A DNA stretch of 64,000 nucleotides, taken from Rhizobium sp. WYCCWR10014. GTDB lineage: Bacteria; Pseudomonadota; Alphaproteobacteria; Rhizobiales; Rhizobiaceae. Shown here piece by piece: positions 7,955 to 17,749 of the stretch; the first letter of the stretch is position 1, and each line of letters starts with the position of its first letter. The notes below the pieces were generated by a model. It made no database searches, was not told where the DNA came from, and worked only from the letters and a program-made list of their open reading frames with translations. Position numbers and translations under genes: made by a program. The DNA is taken from the NCBI RefSeq assembly GCF_001657485.1, contig NZ_LXFU01000034.1:55836-119835 (forward strand), in the 5' to 3' direction.

Positions 7955-8854
7955 TCACTCCTTCACCGCCCCGGTCATCGATGAGACGTAGTAGTCCACG
8001 AAGAACGAGTAGAGGATGACCACCGGGAGCGAGCCGAACAGTGCGCCTGCCATCAGCGCTCCCCATTCGAAGACGTCGCCGCGCACCAGTTCGGTCAGCA
8101 CGCCGACCGGGATGGTTTTGTTTTCCGACGACTGGATGAAGGTGAGCGCATAGATGAATTCGTTCCAGGACAGCGTGAAGGCGAAGATGCCAGCTGAAAT
8201 CAACCCCGGCACGGCGAGCGGCAGGATAATCTTGGTGAGAATCTGCCATCTGTTGGCGCCGTCCACCAGCGCGCTTTCCTCCAGCTCGAATGGGATCGAC
8301 CGGAAATAGCCCATCAGCAGCCAGGTGCAGAAGGGAATGAGGAAGGTCGGATAGGTGAAGATCAGCGCCAGCCGCGAGTCGTAGATCCCGAGCTTGAAGA
8401 CGATGAAGGCAAGCGGGATGAAGAGGATCGACGGCGGCACGAGATAGGCGAGGAAGATGACGAGGCCGACCGAACGCGAGCCTGTGAAGCGGACGCGCTC
8501 GATGGCATAGGCGCCGAAGACTGACGCCACCAACGAGAGGAAGGTGGAGCAGACCGAGACCAGCATCGTGTTCCACAGCCAGCCCGGATAGGATGTCTCA
8601 AAGAACAGGTATTTGATGTGATCGAGCGTCGCTCCCACGACCCAGAAGGGGCTGTAGTTGTTATAGTCGGTCAGCTGATCGTTCGGCTTCACCGCGGTGA
8701 TCGCCATCCAGTAGAACGGGAAGAGCAGCACGACGACGAAGACGGCCATCGGCAGGTAGAGCATCACGATCCGCCTCGGCAGGCGGTTCAGATAGCTCAT
8801 GCCTTCGGCATTGTCGGTCACGACCTGATCGGCGGCGTTTGAATTTATCGACAT
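7955..8854 (-). CDS. Carbohydrate ABC transporter permease (MalG/UgpE type)
   Basis: Inner-membrane permease of 299 residues, six membrane segments, ending in GAVKE. The cytoplasmic EAA loop that docks the ATPase is visible as ELEESALVDGANRWQILTKIILPLAVPGL. Translation starts at ATG 8854 after AGGGAGAG; the frame extends seven codons further upstream. It is the last gene of a minus-strand set: ATPase, binding protein, permease, permease. A sugar, polyol or sugar acid is the expected substrate, because erythronate dehydrogenase lies just upstream of the set. Confidence 0.88.
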   Translation of the reverse strand: MSINSNAADQVVTDNAEGMSYLNRLPRRIVMLYLPMAVFVVVLLFPFYWMAITAVKPNDQLTDYNNYSPFWVVGATLDHIKYLFFETSYPGWLWNTMLVSVCSTFLSLVASVFGAYAIERVRFTGSRSVGLVIFLAYLVPPSILFIPLAFIVFKLGIYDSRLALIFTYPTFLIPFCTWLLMGYFRSIPFELEESALVDGANRWQILTKIILPLAVPGLISAGIFAFTLSWNEFIYALTFIQSSENKTIPVGVLTELVRGDVFEWGALMAGALFGSLPVVILYSFFVDYYVSSMTGAVKE

Positions 8855-8893
8855 CGTCACTCTCCCTAACCCCAATTTGGCTATAACTTGGCC

Positions 8894-9826
8894 CTAATCC
8901 TGGCCGCCCTGTTGCCATTTGCGCCGTTGCAGGCCGAAGAAGCTGAACATGATGGCGCCGAGCAGGAAGGGCACCATGGCGACCGCGATGGCCGCACCCT
9001 CGCCGAGTTGACCGCCTGGAATGCCGCGCTGGAAGGATAGCGTCGCCATCAGATGCGTCGCGTTGACGGGTCCCCCCTTGGTCAGCACGTAGATGAGCTG
9101 GAAATCCGTAAAGGTGAAGAGCACCGAGAAGGTCATCACAACGGCGATGATCGGCGTCAACATCGGCAGCGTCACATAGCGGAAACGCTGCCAGCTCGTG
9201 GCGCCATCGAGCGAGGCGGCCTCCTGCAGCGACGCTGGAATGGTTTGCAGCCCCGCAAGCAGCGAGATCGCCACGAAGGGAATGCCGCGCCAGACATTGG
9301 CGATGATGACGGATATGCGCGCATTGATGGGGTCGCCGAGGAAGTTGATCGGCCCGCTGATCAGCCCGAGCTGCATCAGCGACCAGGAGATGATCGAAAA
9401 TTGGGAATCGTAGATCCACCAGAAGGCCAGCGCCGAAAGCACCGTCGGCACCACCCAGGGAAGCAGCACGATTGCCCGGAAGAAGGATTTGAACGGCAGA
9501 TGCTGGTTGAGCAGCATCGCCAGCCAGAGGCCGAGCGCGAATTTCAGCACCGAGGCGACGGAGGTATAGAGAATGGTGTTGAAGACCGACAGCCAGAAGA
9601 CGCTGTCGTCCATCAGGAACTGGTAGTTCTCCAGCCCGATGAAGATGCCGTCGCGGCCGATCCTCGTATCGGTGAAGCCGAGCCATACGCCGAGCCCCAG
9701 CGGATAGGTGAGAAAGCAGACGAGGAACACTGCCGCCGGCAACATGAACAGGAAGCCGAGCACATTGTTATTCTGCAGGAGCGAAGAGATCGGCCCGCGT
9801 CTATCCTCCGGATTCACCATCGACAT
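8894..9826 (-). CDS. Carbohydrate ABC transporter permease (MalF/UgpA type)
   Basis: Partner permease of 310 residues with six membrane segments and a periplasmic loop after the first (PLGLGVWLGFTD). The EAA loop reads LQEAASLDGATSWQRFRYVTLPMLTPI. It is followed 39 bases later by the second permease and preceded by the binding-protein gene, with a 12-bp stem-loop in between. CUT1-family importers have two different permeases of this kind. Confidence 0.88.
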   Translation of the reverse strand: MSMVNPEDRRGPISSLLQNNNVLGFLFMLPAAVFLVCFLTYPLGLGVWLGFTDTRIGRDGIFIGLENYQFLMDDSVFWLSVFNTILYTSVASVLKFALGLWLAMLLNQHLPFKSFFRAIVLLPWVVPTVLSALAFWWIYDSQFSIISWSLMQLGLISGPINFLGDPINARISVIIANVWRGIPFVAISLLAGLQTIPASLQEAASLDGATSWQRFRYVTLPMLTPIIAVVMTFSVLFTFTDFQLIYVLTKGGPVNATHLMATLSFQRGIPGGQLGEGAAIAVAMVPFLLGAIMFSFFGLQRRKWQQGGQD

Positions 9827-9866
9827 TGCTTATCTCCAGATTGCGTTTTGAACTCGCAGAGTGCTT

Positions 9867-9892
9867 GCGGCATGCCGAAGTCGGCATGCCGC
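9867..9892 (-). promoter_or_regulatory. Intercistronic stem-loop after the binding-protein gene
   Basis: GCGGCATGCCGA and its perfect complement TCGGCATGCCGC flank a two-base loop, 17 bases past the binding-protein stop. There is no T run, so read-through is expected. Stems here commonly stabilise the upstream binding-protein message so that it outnumbers the permeases. Similar stems follow two other binding-protein genes in this window. Confidence 0.6.
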
Positions 9893-9909
9893 TTGCTTTG
9901 AAGCGCGGC

Positions 9910-11214
9910 TCAGACGCGATAGTAGCGGTTTGCCCGGCGTTCAGCTTCCTTCATCGCATCTTCGGGCGACATCTGGCCGGTGACGGCGGCCGCATACATG
10001 TCGACCAGAACGTAATCGGCCATGGTCGCTGCCGAGGCATAACCGAGTGGGCCGGCATAGCCGTTCGGACGCAGCTTTTCCGAGGCACGTGCATAAGGCG
10101 CGTGGATCGGGTCGGAGGTCCAGATCGGGTTCTGGGCGAAAGCCTTGAGCGGCTGGCAGCAATAGGCGCTGGAGCCCTGGATCCAGGCATTCATCTGGTC
10201 GGCTTCCATCATGAACTTGATGTAGGCCTTCGCCGCTTCCGGATACTTCGTATGCTTGAAGAGAAGCAGTGAGCTCGTCTGGAAAAGCTCGACGCTCTGG
10301 CCAACCGGGCCGACGGGGAAATTCGTCGTGCGGATGTCCTTGGCGATCTCGGCGAGCTTCGGGTCGTTCTTGGCCGTGTAATAGACCGAGACGCCGTTGG
10401 CGATCAGCGACACCTGGCCCGCGAGGAAGGCTCGGTTGTTGTTGACGTCCTGCCAGCTTTCCGTGCCCGGAATGAAGGTCGCATAGAGCTGCTTGGCATA
10501 GTTGATCGAATCAAGTGTTTCCGGGCTGTTGATCGTCACCTTGCCGCCTTCGTCGACCATCTTGCCGCCGTGGCTCCAAAGCAGCCAATGGGCGTAGTTG
10601 TTGCCGTCGCCGACGGCCTTGCCGTGCGGGAAGCCGGCCGGCGTGCCTTTGGCTTTCATCGCCTTGCAAAGCTCGAGGAAGCCTGCCGTGTCTTTCGGGA
10701 ACTCGCTGAAGCCGGCTGCCTTCACGTGAGTGTCGCGATAGACCACCGCATTGCCGATTGCCGCCAGCGGCATGGCGATGAAGGTGTCGCCGCGCGCGGC
10801 ATAGCCCTTCACACCGTCATACCAGCCGCCATACTTGTTGCCGAGATAGTTGGCGAGTTCGGTCAGGTCGACCAGCTTGTCGGGATACTGGTGGGCGTCA
10901 TCGAACCAGCACATGATGAGGTCCGGGCCGGAGCCGACATTGGCCGCGACGGCCGCCTTCGGGCGGATATCTTCCCAGCTTTCCTTGTCGATACGCACCT
11001 CGACGCCGGTCGCTTCGGTGAATTTCTTGGTGTTGGCAAGCCATGCCTCCTCGTCGCCCTTGACAAAGGGTGTCCAGCGCAGCAGCCGAAGGCTGGCGCC
11101 GCTTTCCGGCGTGTAGGTCGGTTCGGTCTGCGCGAAGGTCGGCCGGATGCCGAGGCCGGCGGCGCCGGCTACGGCAGCCGAGGCGGCAAGAAAGTCACGT
11201 CTCTTAAACCTCAT
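9910..11214 (-). CDS. Extracellular solute-binding protein, Tat-type signal
   Basis: Periplasmic binding protein of the SBP_1 family, 434 residues, for the adjacent CUT1 importer. The N-terminus MRFKRRDFLAASAAVAGAAG has twin arginines followed by a hydrophobic run, a Tat export signal, with cleavage near FAQ-TEP. ATG 11214 follows GAGGAGGAATATC and is preferred over an upstream start at 11232. The ligand is unknown. It lies between the ATPase gene and the permeases on the same strand. Confidence 0.88.
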   Translation of the reverse strand: MRFKRRDFLAASAAVAGAAGLGIRPTFAQTEPTYTPESGASLRLLRWTPFVKGDEEAWLANTKKFTEATGVEVRIDKESWEDIRPKAAVAANVGSGPDLIMCWFDDAHQYPDKLVDLTELANYLGNKYGGWYDGVKGYAARGDTFIAMPLAAIGNAVVYRDTHVKAAGFSEFPKDTAGFLELCKAMKAKGTPAGFPHGKAVGDGNNYAHWLLWSHGGKMVDEGGKVTINSPETLDSINYAKQLYATFIPGTESWQDVNNNRAFLAGQVSLIANGVSVYYTAKNDPKLAEIAKDIRTTNFPVGPVGQSVELFQTSSLLLFKHTKYPEAAKAYIKFMMEADQMNAWIQGSSAYCCQPLKAFAQNPIWTSDPIHAPYARASEKLRPNGYAGPLGYASAATMADYVLVDMYAAAVTGQMSPEDAMKEAERRANRYYRV

Positions 11215-11360
11215 GATATTCCTCCTCATCAAAAAGCGGGTGCGAACTCCCCGCCATTCACCTCCCGCTTGGTGAACGACGGTCCTTGCATCCCTGAAAC
11301 GGGGTGCTGCCGGCCTGCGGGCGACGGGGCTCCTCCGCCCCGCGCAGCCGCCGGACGGCG

Positions 11361-12428
<1,068 letters not shown>

Positions 12429-12594
12429 ACCCACTCCTCCCAGAAATCGAGCGCTACATGCTATGTATTCGTATTTTCGTATATCTTGCCGGCGGCCTTA
12501 TCTCCTCAAGTCCTTCTGCCGCTGCAATCCCGCATATGCGGGCGTACCCAGGCGGTACTCTCCTCCTATGGGGCGGTTTTAGCCCAGCCCAATC
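12429..12594. promoter_or_regulatory. Probable promoter region of the ABC transporter set
   Basis: No gene is visible. Two TTCGTAT copies lie close together at about 12468-12482, and a perfect 14-bp palindrome CCCGCATATGCGGG is at 12529-12542. The gap separates the erythronate dehydrogenase gene from the transporter genes on the same strand, so the transporter may have its own regulated promoter. Confidence 0.4.
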
Positions 12595-13581
12595 TCATCC
12601 GGACGCACCCGGAGCATCTTCCGCGAGGTAGACCTCGATCAGCTCGTCCACCGTGGTTTCGGCGACGAAACCCAGTTGCGTGGCGCGTTCGGGCGTAAAG
12701 GACTTCGGCCATCCGGCGACGATCCCTTCAATGACCTCGTCCCGGCGACGATCGATCAAGTCCGCCGCCTCGGGACCGGCAGCACGGCGCAAGGCGGCAA
12801 TCTGGTCGGCAACGGTGGCGGCGACGCCCGGCATGGTGAGCGTGCGCCGGACACCCAGCGCCGCCGTGTCGAGCGTCGCAGCATGGATCAGGAACTTGAT
12901 GGCGGAACGCGGGCTTGCCAGCCAGTGCTTGACCGTTTCCTCGACCGGAAGAACAGCCCGCTGGCCTGCGAGCGGTTCACGCAGGATTCCGGAAAAGAAT
13001 CCCGATGCGGCGGCATTCGGCGCACCCGGCCGGATCACGATGGTCGGCAACCGAATTCCGACGCCGTCGATAAAGCCGCGCCGCGAATAGTCGGCAAGCA
13101 GAAGCTCGGATATCGCCTTCTGGACTCCGTAGCTGGTGAGAGGCGCCAGCACGTAATCGTCGGGAATAGGATCGGGAAACGGCGAGCCATAGACCGCGAT
13201 CGACGAGGAGAATACGAACCTGGGAACATAGGCTTGGCGGCTTCCTTCCCGGCGGATCGCTTCCAACAGCGATCGCGTGCCGTCTAGATTGACCCGGTAG
13301 CCGAGTTCGAAATTACGCTCGGCTTCGCCGGAAACGATCGCGGCGAGATGGAAGATCACGTCGGCCCGGCGAGCCGCCAGGGCTTCCGCTGCGCCGCTTT
13401 CGGAAATATCGGCAGCCAGCGCTTCCACCGGGCCGGAGAAGCCGGCGGGTACCGGCGGCGGCGCGATATCCACGAGCGTCATGCGCGTAACCGCTCGGCC
13501 GTCGAGGGAACCGCTGCGCGCCAAGGTGGCAGCAAGCTTCTGGCCGATCATTCCTCCCGCTCCGATAATGAGAATATGCAT
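12595..13581 (-). CDS. denD: D-erythronate dehydrogenase
   Basis: NAD-dependent epimerase/dehydratase-family short-chain dehydrogenase of 328 residues. The Rossmann start is MHILIIGAGGMIGQKLA. The catalytic triad is visible as Ser in VFSSSIAVYGSP and Tyr-x3-Lys in TSYGVQKAISELLL. The sequence resembles DenD proteins, which oxidise D-erythronate to 2-keto-D-erythronate in four-carbon acid sugar catabolism. The kinase and aldolase partners (OtnK/OtnC, OtnI) are not in the window. It follows the FadR-type regulator by 21 bases. A related sugar acid as substrate is possible. Confidence 0.75.
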   Translation of the reverse strand: MHILIIGAGGMIGQKLAATLARSGSLDGRAVTRMTLVDIAPPPVPAGFSGPVEALAADISESGAAEALAARRADVIFHLAAIVSGEAERNFELGYRVNLDGTRSLLEAIRREGSRQAYVPRFVFSSSIAVYGSPFPDPIPDDYVLAPLTSYGVQKAISELLLADYSRRGFIDGVGIRLPTIVIRPGAPNAAASGFFSGILREPLAGQRAVLPVEETVKHWLASPRSAIKFLIHAATLDTAALGVRRTLTMPGVAATVADQIAALRRAAGPEAADLIDRRRDEVIEGIVAGWPKSFTPERATQLGFVAETTVDELIEVYLAEDAPGASG

Positions 13582-13602
13582 CGTGTTTCGCCTCCCTGCG
13601 AA

Positions 13603-14331
13603 CTACGAGAAGAGTAGTTTGGTGGTTGTGTAAATACGGGTTTCGTGGATCGCGAAGGCCGCGCATGCGGCGTCCGGGTCCCGCCTCTCCAAGCCGGCGA
13701 GAATCATCCGGTGATCGGCGATGCTCGTGGCGATACTCCCGGGCTGCGATACGACGCGCCTTCGGTGGCTCAGAAGATAGGAATAGAGGTCGGCGGCCAT
13801 ATCAGCCAGCACCGCGTTGCCGCTGGAACGGTAGATGGCGGTGTGAAATTCCCGGTCACATATTAAAAAGCGAACAGGATCGTCACAGGCGGCTTCCTGT
13901 GCTGCGATCGACTTGCGGAGGTAATCAAGAGTTGAAGGCTCCATCTTGAGCGCGGCAGCCCTGACGACCTGTGCTTCGATCAGCAGCCGGGCCTCATGAA
14001 CATTGTCGAGACTGTAGTCCGCGATGTCGCGATACCGCGCAGCCTGGACGGCCAATTCGCCGACATCCTCTGATGCCACCACCGTGCGCGTTCCGTGCAC
14101 AACCGAGAGAATCCGATGCGTGGAAAGGATAAGGATCGCCCCACGGACGGTCTCGCGGCTGACCGAGAGTGCGGAGGCGAGTTCACGTTCGCTTGGCAGC
14201 GGATCGCCCACCTTGAGAATGCCGGTGGCAATGAAGGTCGCAATCTTCTGGACGACGAAGTCTTTCATCGACTTCTTCGGCGCTCCACCGAGCGCCGCAA
14301 CGTCGTCTTCGAGCATCGCTCGAACGTCCAT
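13603..14331 (-). CDS. FadR-type GntR regulator of the erythronate/transport genes
   Basis: Transcriptional regulator of 242 residues. The winged helix covers roughly residues 22-90 (VVQKIATFIATGILKVGDPL, then SERELASALSVSRETVRGAI). The C-terminal FCD domain is all-helical with DREFHTAIY and a late DHRMILAGL, where FadR/VanR relatives bind a metal and an acidic ligand. It is the first gene before denD. A large inverted repeat ends 19 bases upstream of its start and is a candidate autoregulatory operator. Confidence 0.85.
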   Translation of the reverse strand: MDVRAMLEDDVAALGGAPKKSMKDFVVQKIATFIATGILKVGDPLPSERELASALSVSRETVRGAILILSTHRILSVVHGTRTVVASEDVGELAVQAARYRDIADYSLDNVHEARLLIEAQVVRAAALKMEPSTLDYLRKSIAAQEAACDDPVRFLICDREFHTAIYRSSGNAVLADMAADLYSYLLSHRRRVVSQPGSIATSIADHRMILAGLERRDPDAACAAFAIHETRIYTTTKLLFS

Positions 14332-14349
14332 TGCTTTTCCCCTCCCCGC

Positions 14350-14392
14350 GCTCAGGTCTACTGGTCCGGTAAGTGGACCAGTAGACCTGAGC
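14350..14392. promoter_or_regulatory. Perfect 18-bp inverted repeat upstream of the GntR gene
   Basis: Positions 14350-14367 (GCTCAGGTCTACTGGTCC) and 14375-14392 are exact reverse complements around the seven-base spacer GGTAAGT. The inner part has TGGTCC and GGACCA facing each other, recalling TGGT/ACCA-type GntR sites. The lack of a following T run and its place before the regulator's start codon favour an operator over a terminator. Confidence 0.65.
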
Positions 14393-14526
14393 TAAGGAGG
14401 ATTGTCAACGCGTGACGGCACGCGATCTACCCAACCGCTATTTGGAGCAGTTTTGTGAATGGCAATATCAGCACGCAGAGAAAACCAGCTAATCACAGTG
14501 CCGGACGGACTGTAGTCCGATAACGC

Positions 14527-14639
14527 TCAAGCCACTTTGGAGACTTTCCCGAGGCGCTTGATCGCCTGTTCTAGTGGCCGCTGGCCGTCACTGTAATCTC
14601 CCAGGCGGAAGATTTTGACTGCAGGGTCGCAACGGTGCG
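14527..14639 (-). pseudogene. 3' remnant of a second ligD
   Basis: Read on the minus strand, the stretch gives RTVATLQSKSSAWE, then, after a one-base shift, [20 protein letters not shown] and KVA-stop. The intact LigD at 18646-21291 ends [19 protein letters not shown], then [22 protein letters not shown]. This is therefore a frameshifted scrap of about 37 codons from another ligD copy, in the same orientation as the intact gene 4 kb away. Homology stops abruptly at about 14640. Confidence 0.8.
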
Positions 14640-14640
14640 C

Positions 14641-14816
14641 GGGCGCCGGCGGCTCCGCGGTCATCGACGTCGGAGGCTTTCTGGGCTATTGGCGCGAAGC
14701 CTGTTGCAGTTCCGATTTCGGATCTTGAGTTCATGCGCGATGAAGACGGCGACGTTCATGCCGTTACGAGCTGGACCAAGGACGAGCTCAAGCAGATGCC
14801 CGAGCACCGGGACTGA
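14641..14816 (+). pseudogene. PRC-barrel protein remnant
   Basis: The plus strand reads SAVIDVGGFLG in one frame. After a shift near 14688 it continues as IGAKPVAVPISDLEFMRDED then GDVHAVTSWTKDELKQMPEH and RD-stop at 14814-14816. The VGGFLGIG...VAVPISDL pattern is typical of PRC-barrel domains of rhizobial stress-type proteins. The 5' half is missing and the break abuts the ligD remnant, so two decayed gene ends were joined here. Confidence 0.65.
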
Positions 14817-14888
14817 GCGTAATCACATGATGCCTCCGTCCTGGCGTAGTCGTTGACGCTGCTGAGCGGAAGGCCCATCTACTGGTAC

Positions 14889-15524
14889 ATGACAAAACCC
14901 AAGACCACCGACGATGCGGAGCTGATCAAGGAGTGGCCCCTATCGACCGCAGCCACGCTCGGATCATCCGTTCGCGCGAAGGGGATTCTGCTGGAAATTC
15001 GCGCACGTCTGCCGTTGGCGGTGAGAAAGTCGCTCGAAATCGAGGCGGGTGCTTTGACATTGGCGATGGCTGAAACGGCTAAGAGTGCGTTCCGTGCTGC
15101 TTCGTCAGTCGTTTCCAACGCGCTAGAAGACATCGAAAGCCTGCCTGTGATCCCCCGTGAAATCCAGGACATCCTGACGATCTCTACTACCGAGAGACAT
15201 CGCTGGCTCGGCGACGGGCGCTTGCCCAGTGCAGGAACCCGCACGGTGAAGCTGCGTGGGCGGGCGAGGAAAATTACCTTCCACGTATTCGACCCGCGCG
15301 TGGTGGAGGACATCCTCGACCGAGATCTGGTGACAGTCTGGCGCGAAGAGGATGCTGAAGCTACGGCCGAGAAACGACGGCGGGCAGCCTTGAAAGCGAA
15401 GTTGACGCGTTCGCTGAAGACCAAGGCCAAGACCCCTTTGAAACCTGATGCCGACCCCGACGATGCGTCGCGATCGAAACCTCTCGGCTGGGAAGAGTTC
15501 AGTCGCGATGGGTTGCTCCGCTAA
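14889..15524 (+). CDS. Hypothetical protein with a possible DNA-binding core
   Basis: Protein of 211 residues, unrecognised at family level. Its middle has STTERHRWLGDGRLPSAGTR then TVKLRGRARKITFHVFDPR, which looks like a short helix-turn-helix/wing, and it ends in a Lys/Arg-rich charged tail (SLKTKAKTPLK). The first part is rich in alanine and serine helices. ATG 14889 is chosen because the codons upstream (from 14853) look unlike protein. It sits between remnants of other genes, so mobility-associated origin is possible. Confidence 0.5.
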   Translation: MTKPKTTDDAELIKEWPLSTAATLGSSVRAKGILLEIRARLPLAVRKSLEIEAGALTLAMAETAKSAFRAASSVVSNALEDIESLPVIPREIQDILTISTTERHRWLGDGRLPSAGTRTVKLRGRARKITFHVFDPRVVEDILDRDLVTVWREEDAEATAEKRRRAALKAKLTRSLKTKAKTPLKPDADPDDASRSKPLGWEEFSRDGLLR

Positions 15525-15857
15525 GGCGGCGGAACCTCTGCAACGCAGTCTTCGATCCCTTCCCAATAGTCGCCGAAGGCACACAGACGTGGACGCCTCC
15601 ACCCCTCCACCGGCATGCTGCAATACAGCTCTCTGGAATTTCTCCTTCGCGAGGAGGACGAGACAGTTAAGACTGTCACCGAGGGACTTCCGTGTCATCG
15701 GCGACTTGCGGACCGATGAGGGATCTACAGTCCCTGGATGAAAATCTTCGTATCCGGCGACAGCTCTCAGCGGAATTCGCGTCGTCAGGGTCCCAACGCT
15801 GGAGACACTTTTTGGCGGCGTCAATTCTGCAACTCTGTAACCGTGTCGATCCGCTGA
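15525..15857. other. Gene-poor stretch
   Basis: I see no convincing gene, RNA or repeat in these 333 bases. Short frames on both strands lack ribosome sites and protein-like composition. It belongs to the worn region that includes the ligD and PRC-barrel remnants. Confidence 0.5.
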
Positions 15858-16337
15858 TCACTTCTCGCAAAGCTTGGCCACGTTCTTCTCCAGACTTCGC
15901 CGGAGGGCGCCAGAGATTTCAGTCTCAAGCCCTTTGACGATGTCGCCGAACCGGCCGCCGGTCTTGACGATCTCGATGGAGGTCTCGGTCATCTTGCAGG
16001 TCGTCAGGTCGACCTTCAGCCGAACCTCAGCGGTCGCTGAAAACCCTCCTTCTACCAGCGCTTCGTTCGAGGTCTTGCAAGCAAGCGTGCCGCGGGCGCT
16101 CGCCTGCGCGGTGTTGCCATTCACCGACAATTGCAGGTTTTCGATCTTCACGGAATCGAGCTTGTCGACGCCTACCTCCACACTGATGCCGAAGCTCGAT
16201 ACCTTGGTCTTCAACGACCTGCATGGCTGCGCATCTCCGATGGCCCTCTCCAGGGCATTCGGTGACTGTGCGTTGGCGAAGGAGCATAGCTGGAGGAGAG
16301 AGACTCCTGCAGCTAGCAGGCCTAAACAATTCCGCAT
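15858..16337 (-). CDS. Secreted hypothetical protein
   Basis: Protein of 159 residues with a clear Sec signal peptide, MRNCLGLLAAGVSLLQLCSF then ANAQ, with likely cleavage after Ala-Asn-Ala. The mature part has alternating beta-like stretches (VSSFGISVEVGVDKLDSVKI, LQLSVNGNTAQASARGTLAC, FSATAEVRLKVDLTTCKMTE) and a helical tail ending KLCEK, with four mature cysteines that could form disulfides. ATG 16337 follows GGGAGAG. The beta-rich outline recalls small periplasmic proteins, but I recognise no family. Confidence 0.65.
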   Translation of the reverse strand: MRNCLGLLAAGVSLLQLCSFANAQSPNALERAIGDAQPCRSLKTKVSSFGISVEVGVDKLDSVKIENLQLSVNGNTAQASARGTLACKTSNEALVEGGFSATAEVRLKVDLTTCKMTETSIEIVKTGGRFGDIVKGLETEISGALRRSLEKNVAKLCEK

Positions 16338-16657
16338 CGCTCTCCCATCTCCCTGGATTTCATGCAGGCGCCTCCGAATGATAGGGCGGGATCGGTCTGC
16401 GGGAAAGGCAATGACGGTTGCCCGACGTGACCGTCGCATAACGAACTTAGACGTCAAATAGTGCTTTACGACCGATGGAAACTCGTCGTTTGCAGTACGA
16501 GCTCGTGGCCGCGGCAATGGCGAGCCACATCCCTCGCATTCCGATCCGATTCCGGGCCGGAAAGATCCTGTGTCGTCTTTCGAGCCGCTCGTCGATCTTC
16601 CCGCGACAAGTTTTCGGAAACTGTAAGCACAGGAGACCGCAGCTCCGCGTATTGCTC
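16338..16657. other. Gene-poor stretch
   Basis: No supported gene in these 320 bases. Frames here are short, overlap each other and lack ribosome sites. It must hold the promoter of the secreted-protein gene on the minus strand. Confidence 0.45.
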
Positions 16658-17536
16658 TTAGAACACTGATCTGTTCGAAAGAAAGCGATGATTTTTCAGA
16701 CCGGTATTGGTTTCATGAGCGGCGACTGTGTTCAGGAACCGGTCGAGCATCGAGTTGAAACTCTCCGGCTTTTCCCAGAAGGGCGCGTGTCCAGCACCTT
16801 CCATTACATGCGCTTTGCCTTCGAAGAGCAACTGGATGTTCAGGCCCGAAAAATAGCTGAGTTTGACAAAGGGATCATGAAATCCATTCACAAAAGCAAT
16901 GGGTATATCGGCCTGTTCGACGGTGCGGCGCTGATCCACCCCCTGCCCCCGCAACATTGCGCGAGAAAAAACGCTTCTTAGTCTCCCGTCTGCGCGCGCT
17001 ATGGCGTCGCGAAAGGAGGGGTTGCTCGTGTCTCCAAAGCAAAGAGACTGAAACCGCTCCACGTCACGCGATGTAAAGTTCTCTTTTGAAGCCAGAAGAA
17101 TGTCAAATGATGGATGGAATCCCCGCAGCATTCCGAGGAGACCGCTGGGGACCGGTGGCGTGCCGCACAACATCAGGCCCGAAATGCCGTTGCCGCTGCC
17201 CGCCATCTCAATCGCGACGTGACCGCCAAGCGACCATCCCAGCACGGGAAAGCGATGAAGCCCCAGGCGGGCTGCCACCTCTCCTACGCAGTCGGCAAGA
17301 CCGGTGACGGTGTAAGTTGACTGCGGATCTCGAGCGTCGCTCGATTCGCCATGTCCCGGAAGATCGAGCGCAATCAGACGCCAATTCCGGGACAAGTGAC
17401 TGTGTAGTTGCCGTGAAAAGACCGTCCGTGAGCTGCCGGAACCGTGTATCATAACCAGTGGTGCAGCGCCATCAATGGTGTCACTGATGCGCACAGCGCC
17501 GTGGCTGGTGTCGATTGTACAGTGAAATACATCCAT
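16658..17536 (-). CDS. Alpha/beta hydrolase
   Basis: Serine hydrolase of 292 residues. The oxyanion-hole motif is MIHGSGSSRTVF, the nucleophile elbow is GWSLGG (Ser near residue 102), the acid is likely in FVNGFHDPF, and the catalytic His is in MEGAGHAPFWEKP near the end. The protein has no signal peptide. The 14 residues after the last helix (NTGLKNHRFLSNRSVF) are an untypical tail. The family covers esterases, lactonases and peptidases, and nothing nearby narrows the substrate. Confidence 0.8.
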   Translation of the reverse strand: MDVFHCTIDTSHGAVRISDTIDGAAPLVMIHGSGSSRTVFSRQLHSHLSRNWRLIALDLPGHGESSDARDPQSTYTVTGLADCVGEVAARLGLHRFPVLGWSLGGHVAIEMAGSGNGISGLMLCGTPPVPSGLLGMLRGFHPSFDILLASKENFTSRDVERFQSLCFGDTSNPSFRDAIARADGRLRSVFSRAMLRGQGVDQRRTVEQADIPIAFVNGFHDPFVKLSYFSGLNIQLLFEGKAHVMEGAGHAPFWEKPESFNSMLDRFLNTVAAHETNTGLKNHRFLSNRSVF

Positions 17537-17749
17537 AAGCTGCGACCCCTAAAGCGCAGCCAAAGTCTGGCACGAAAATATCTACGGCAGGTGCATGATC
17601 ATCGTAAACCGGATCTAAACCAGGTCGTGCAATCACGACACGTTTCAGTGCGGTTGCGTATCATCCATCAATCATTTGCATAGGCGTTGTATACGGGTTA
17701 GGTCTGTCGCAGCAGCAATTGCAACCAACCTTTCAACGTGGGCATCACG

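Noticed and set aside
14350..14392. Terminator reading of the 18-bp inverted repeat
   Set aside because: Neither side has a T run, and the element precedes a start codon rather than following a gene.
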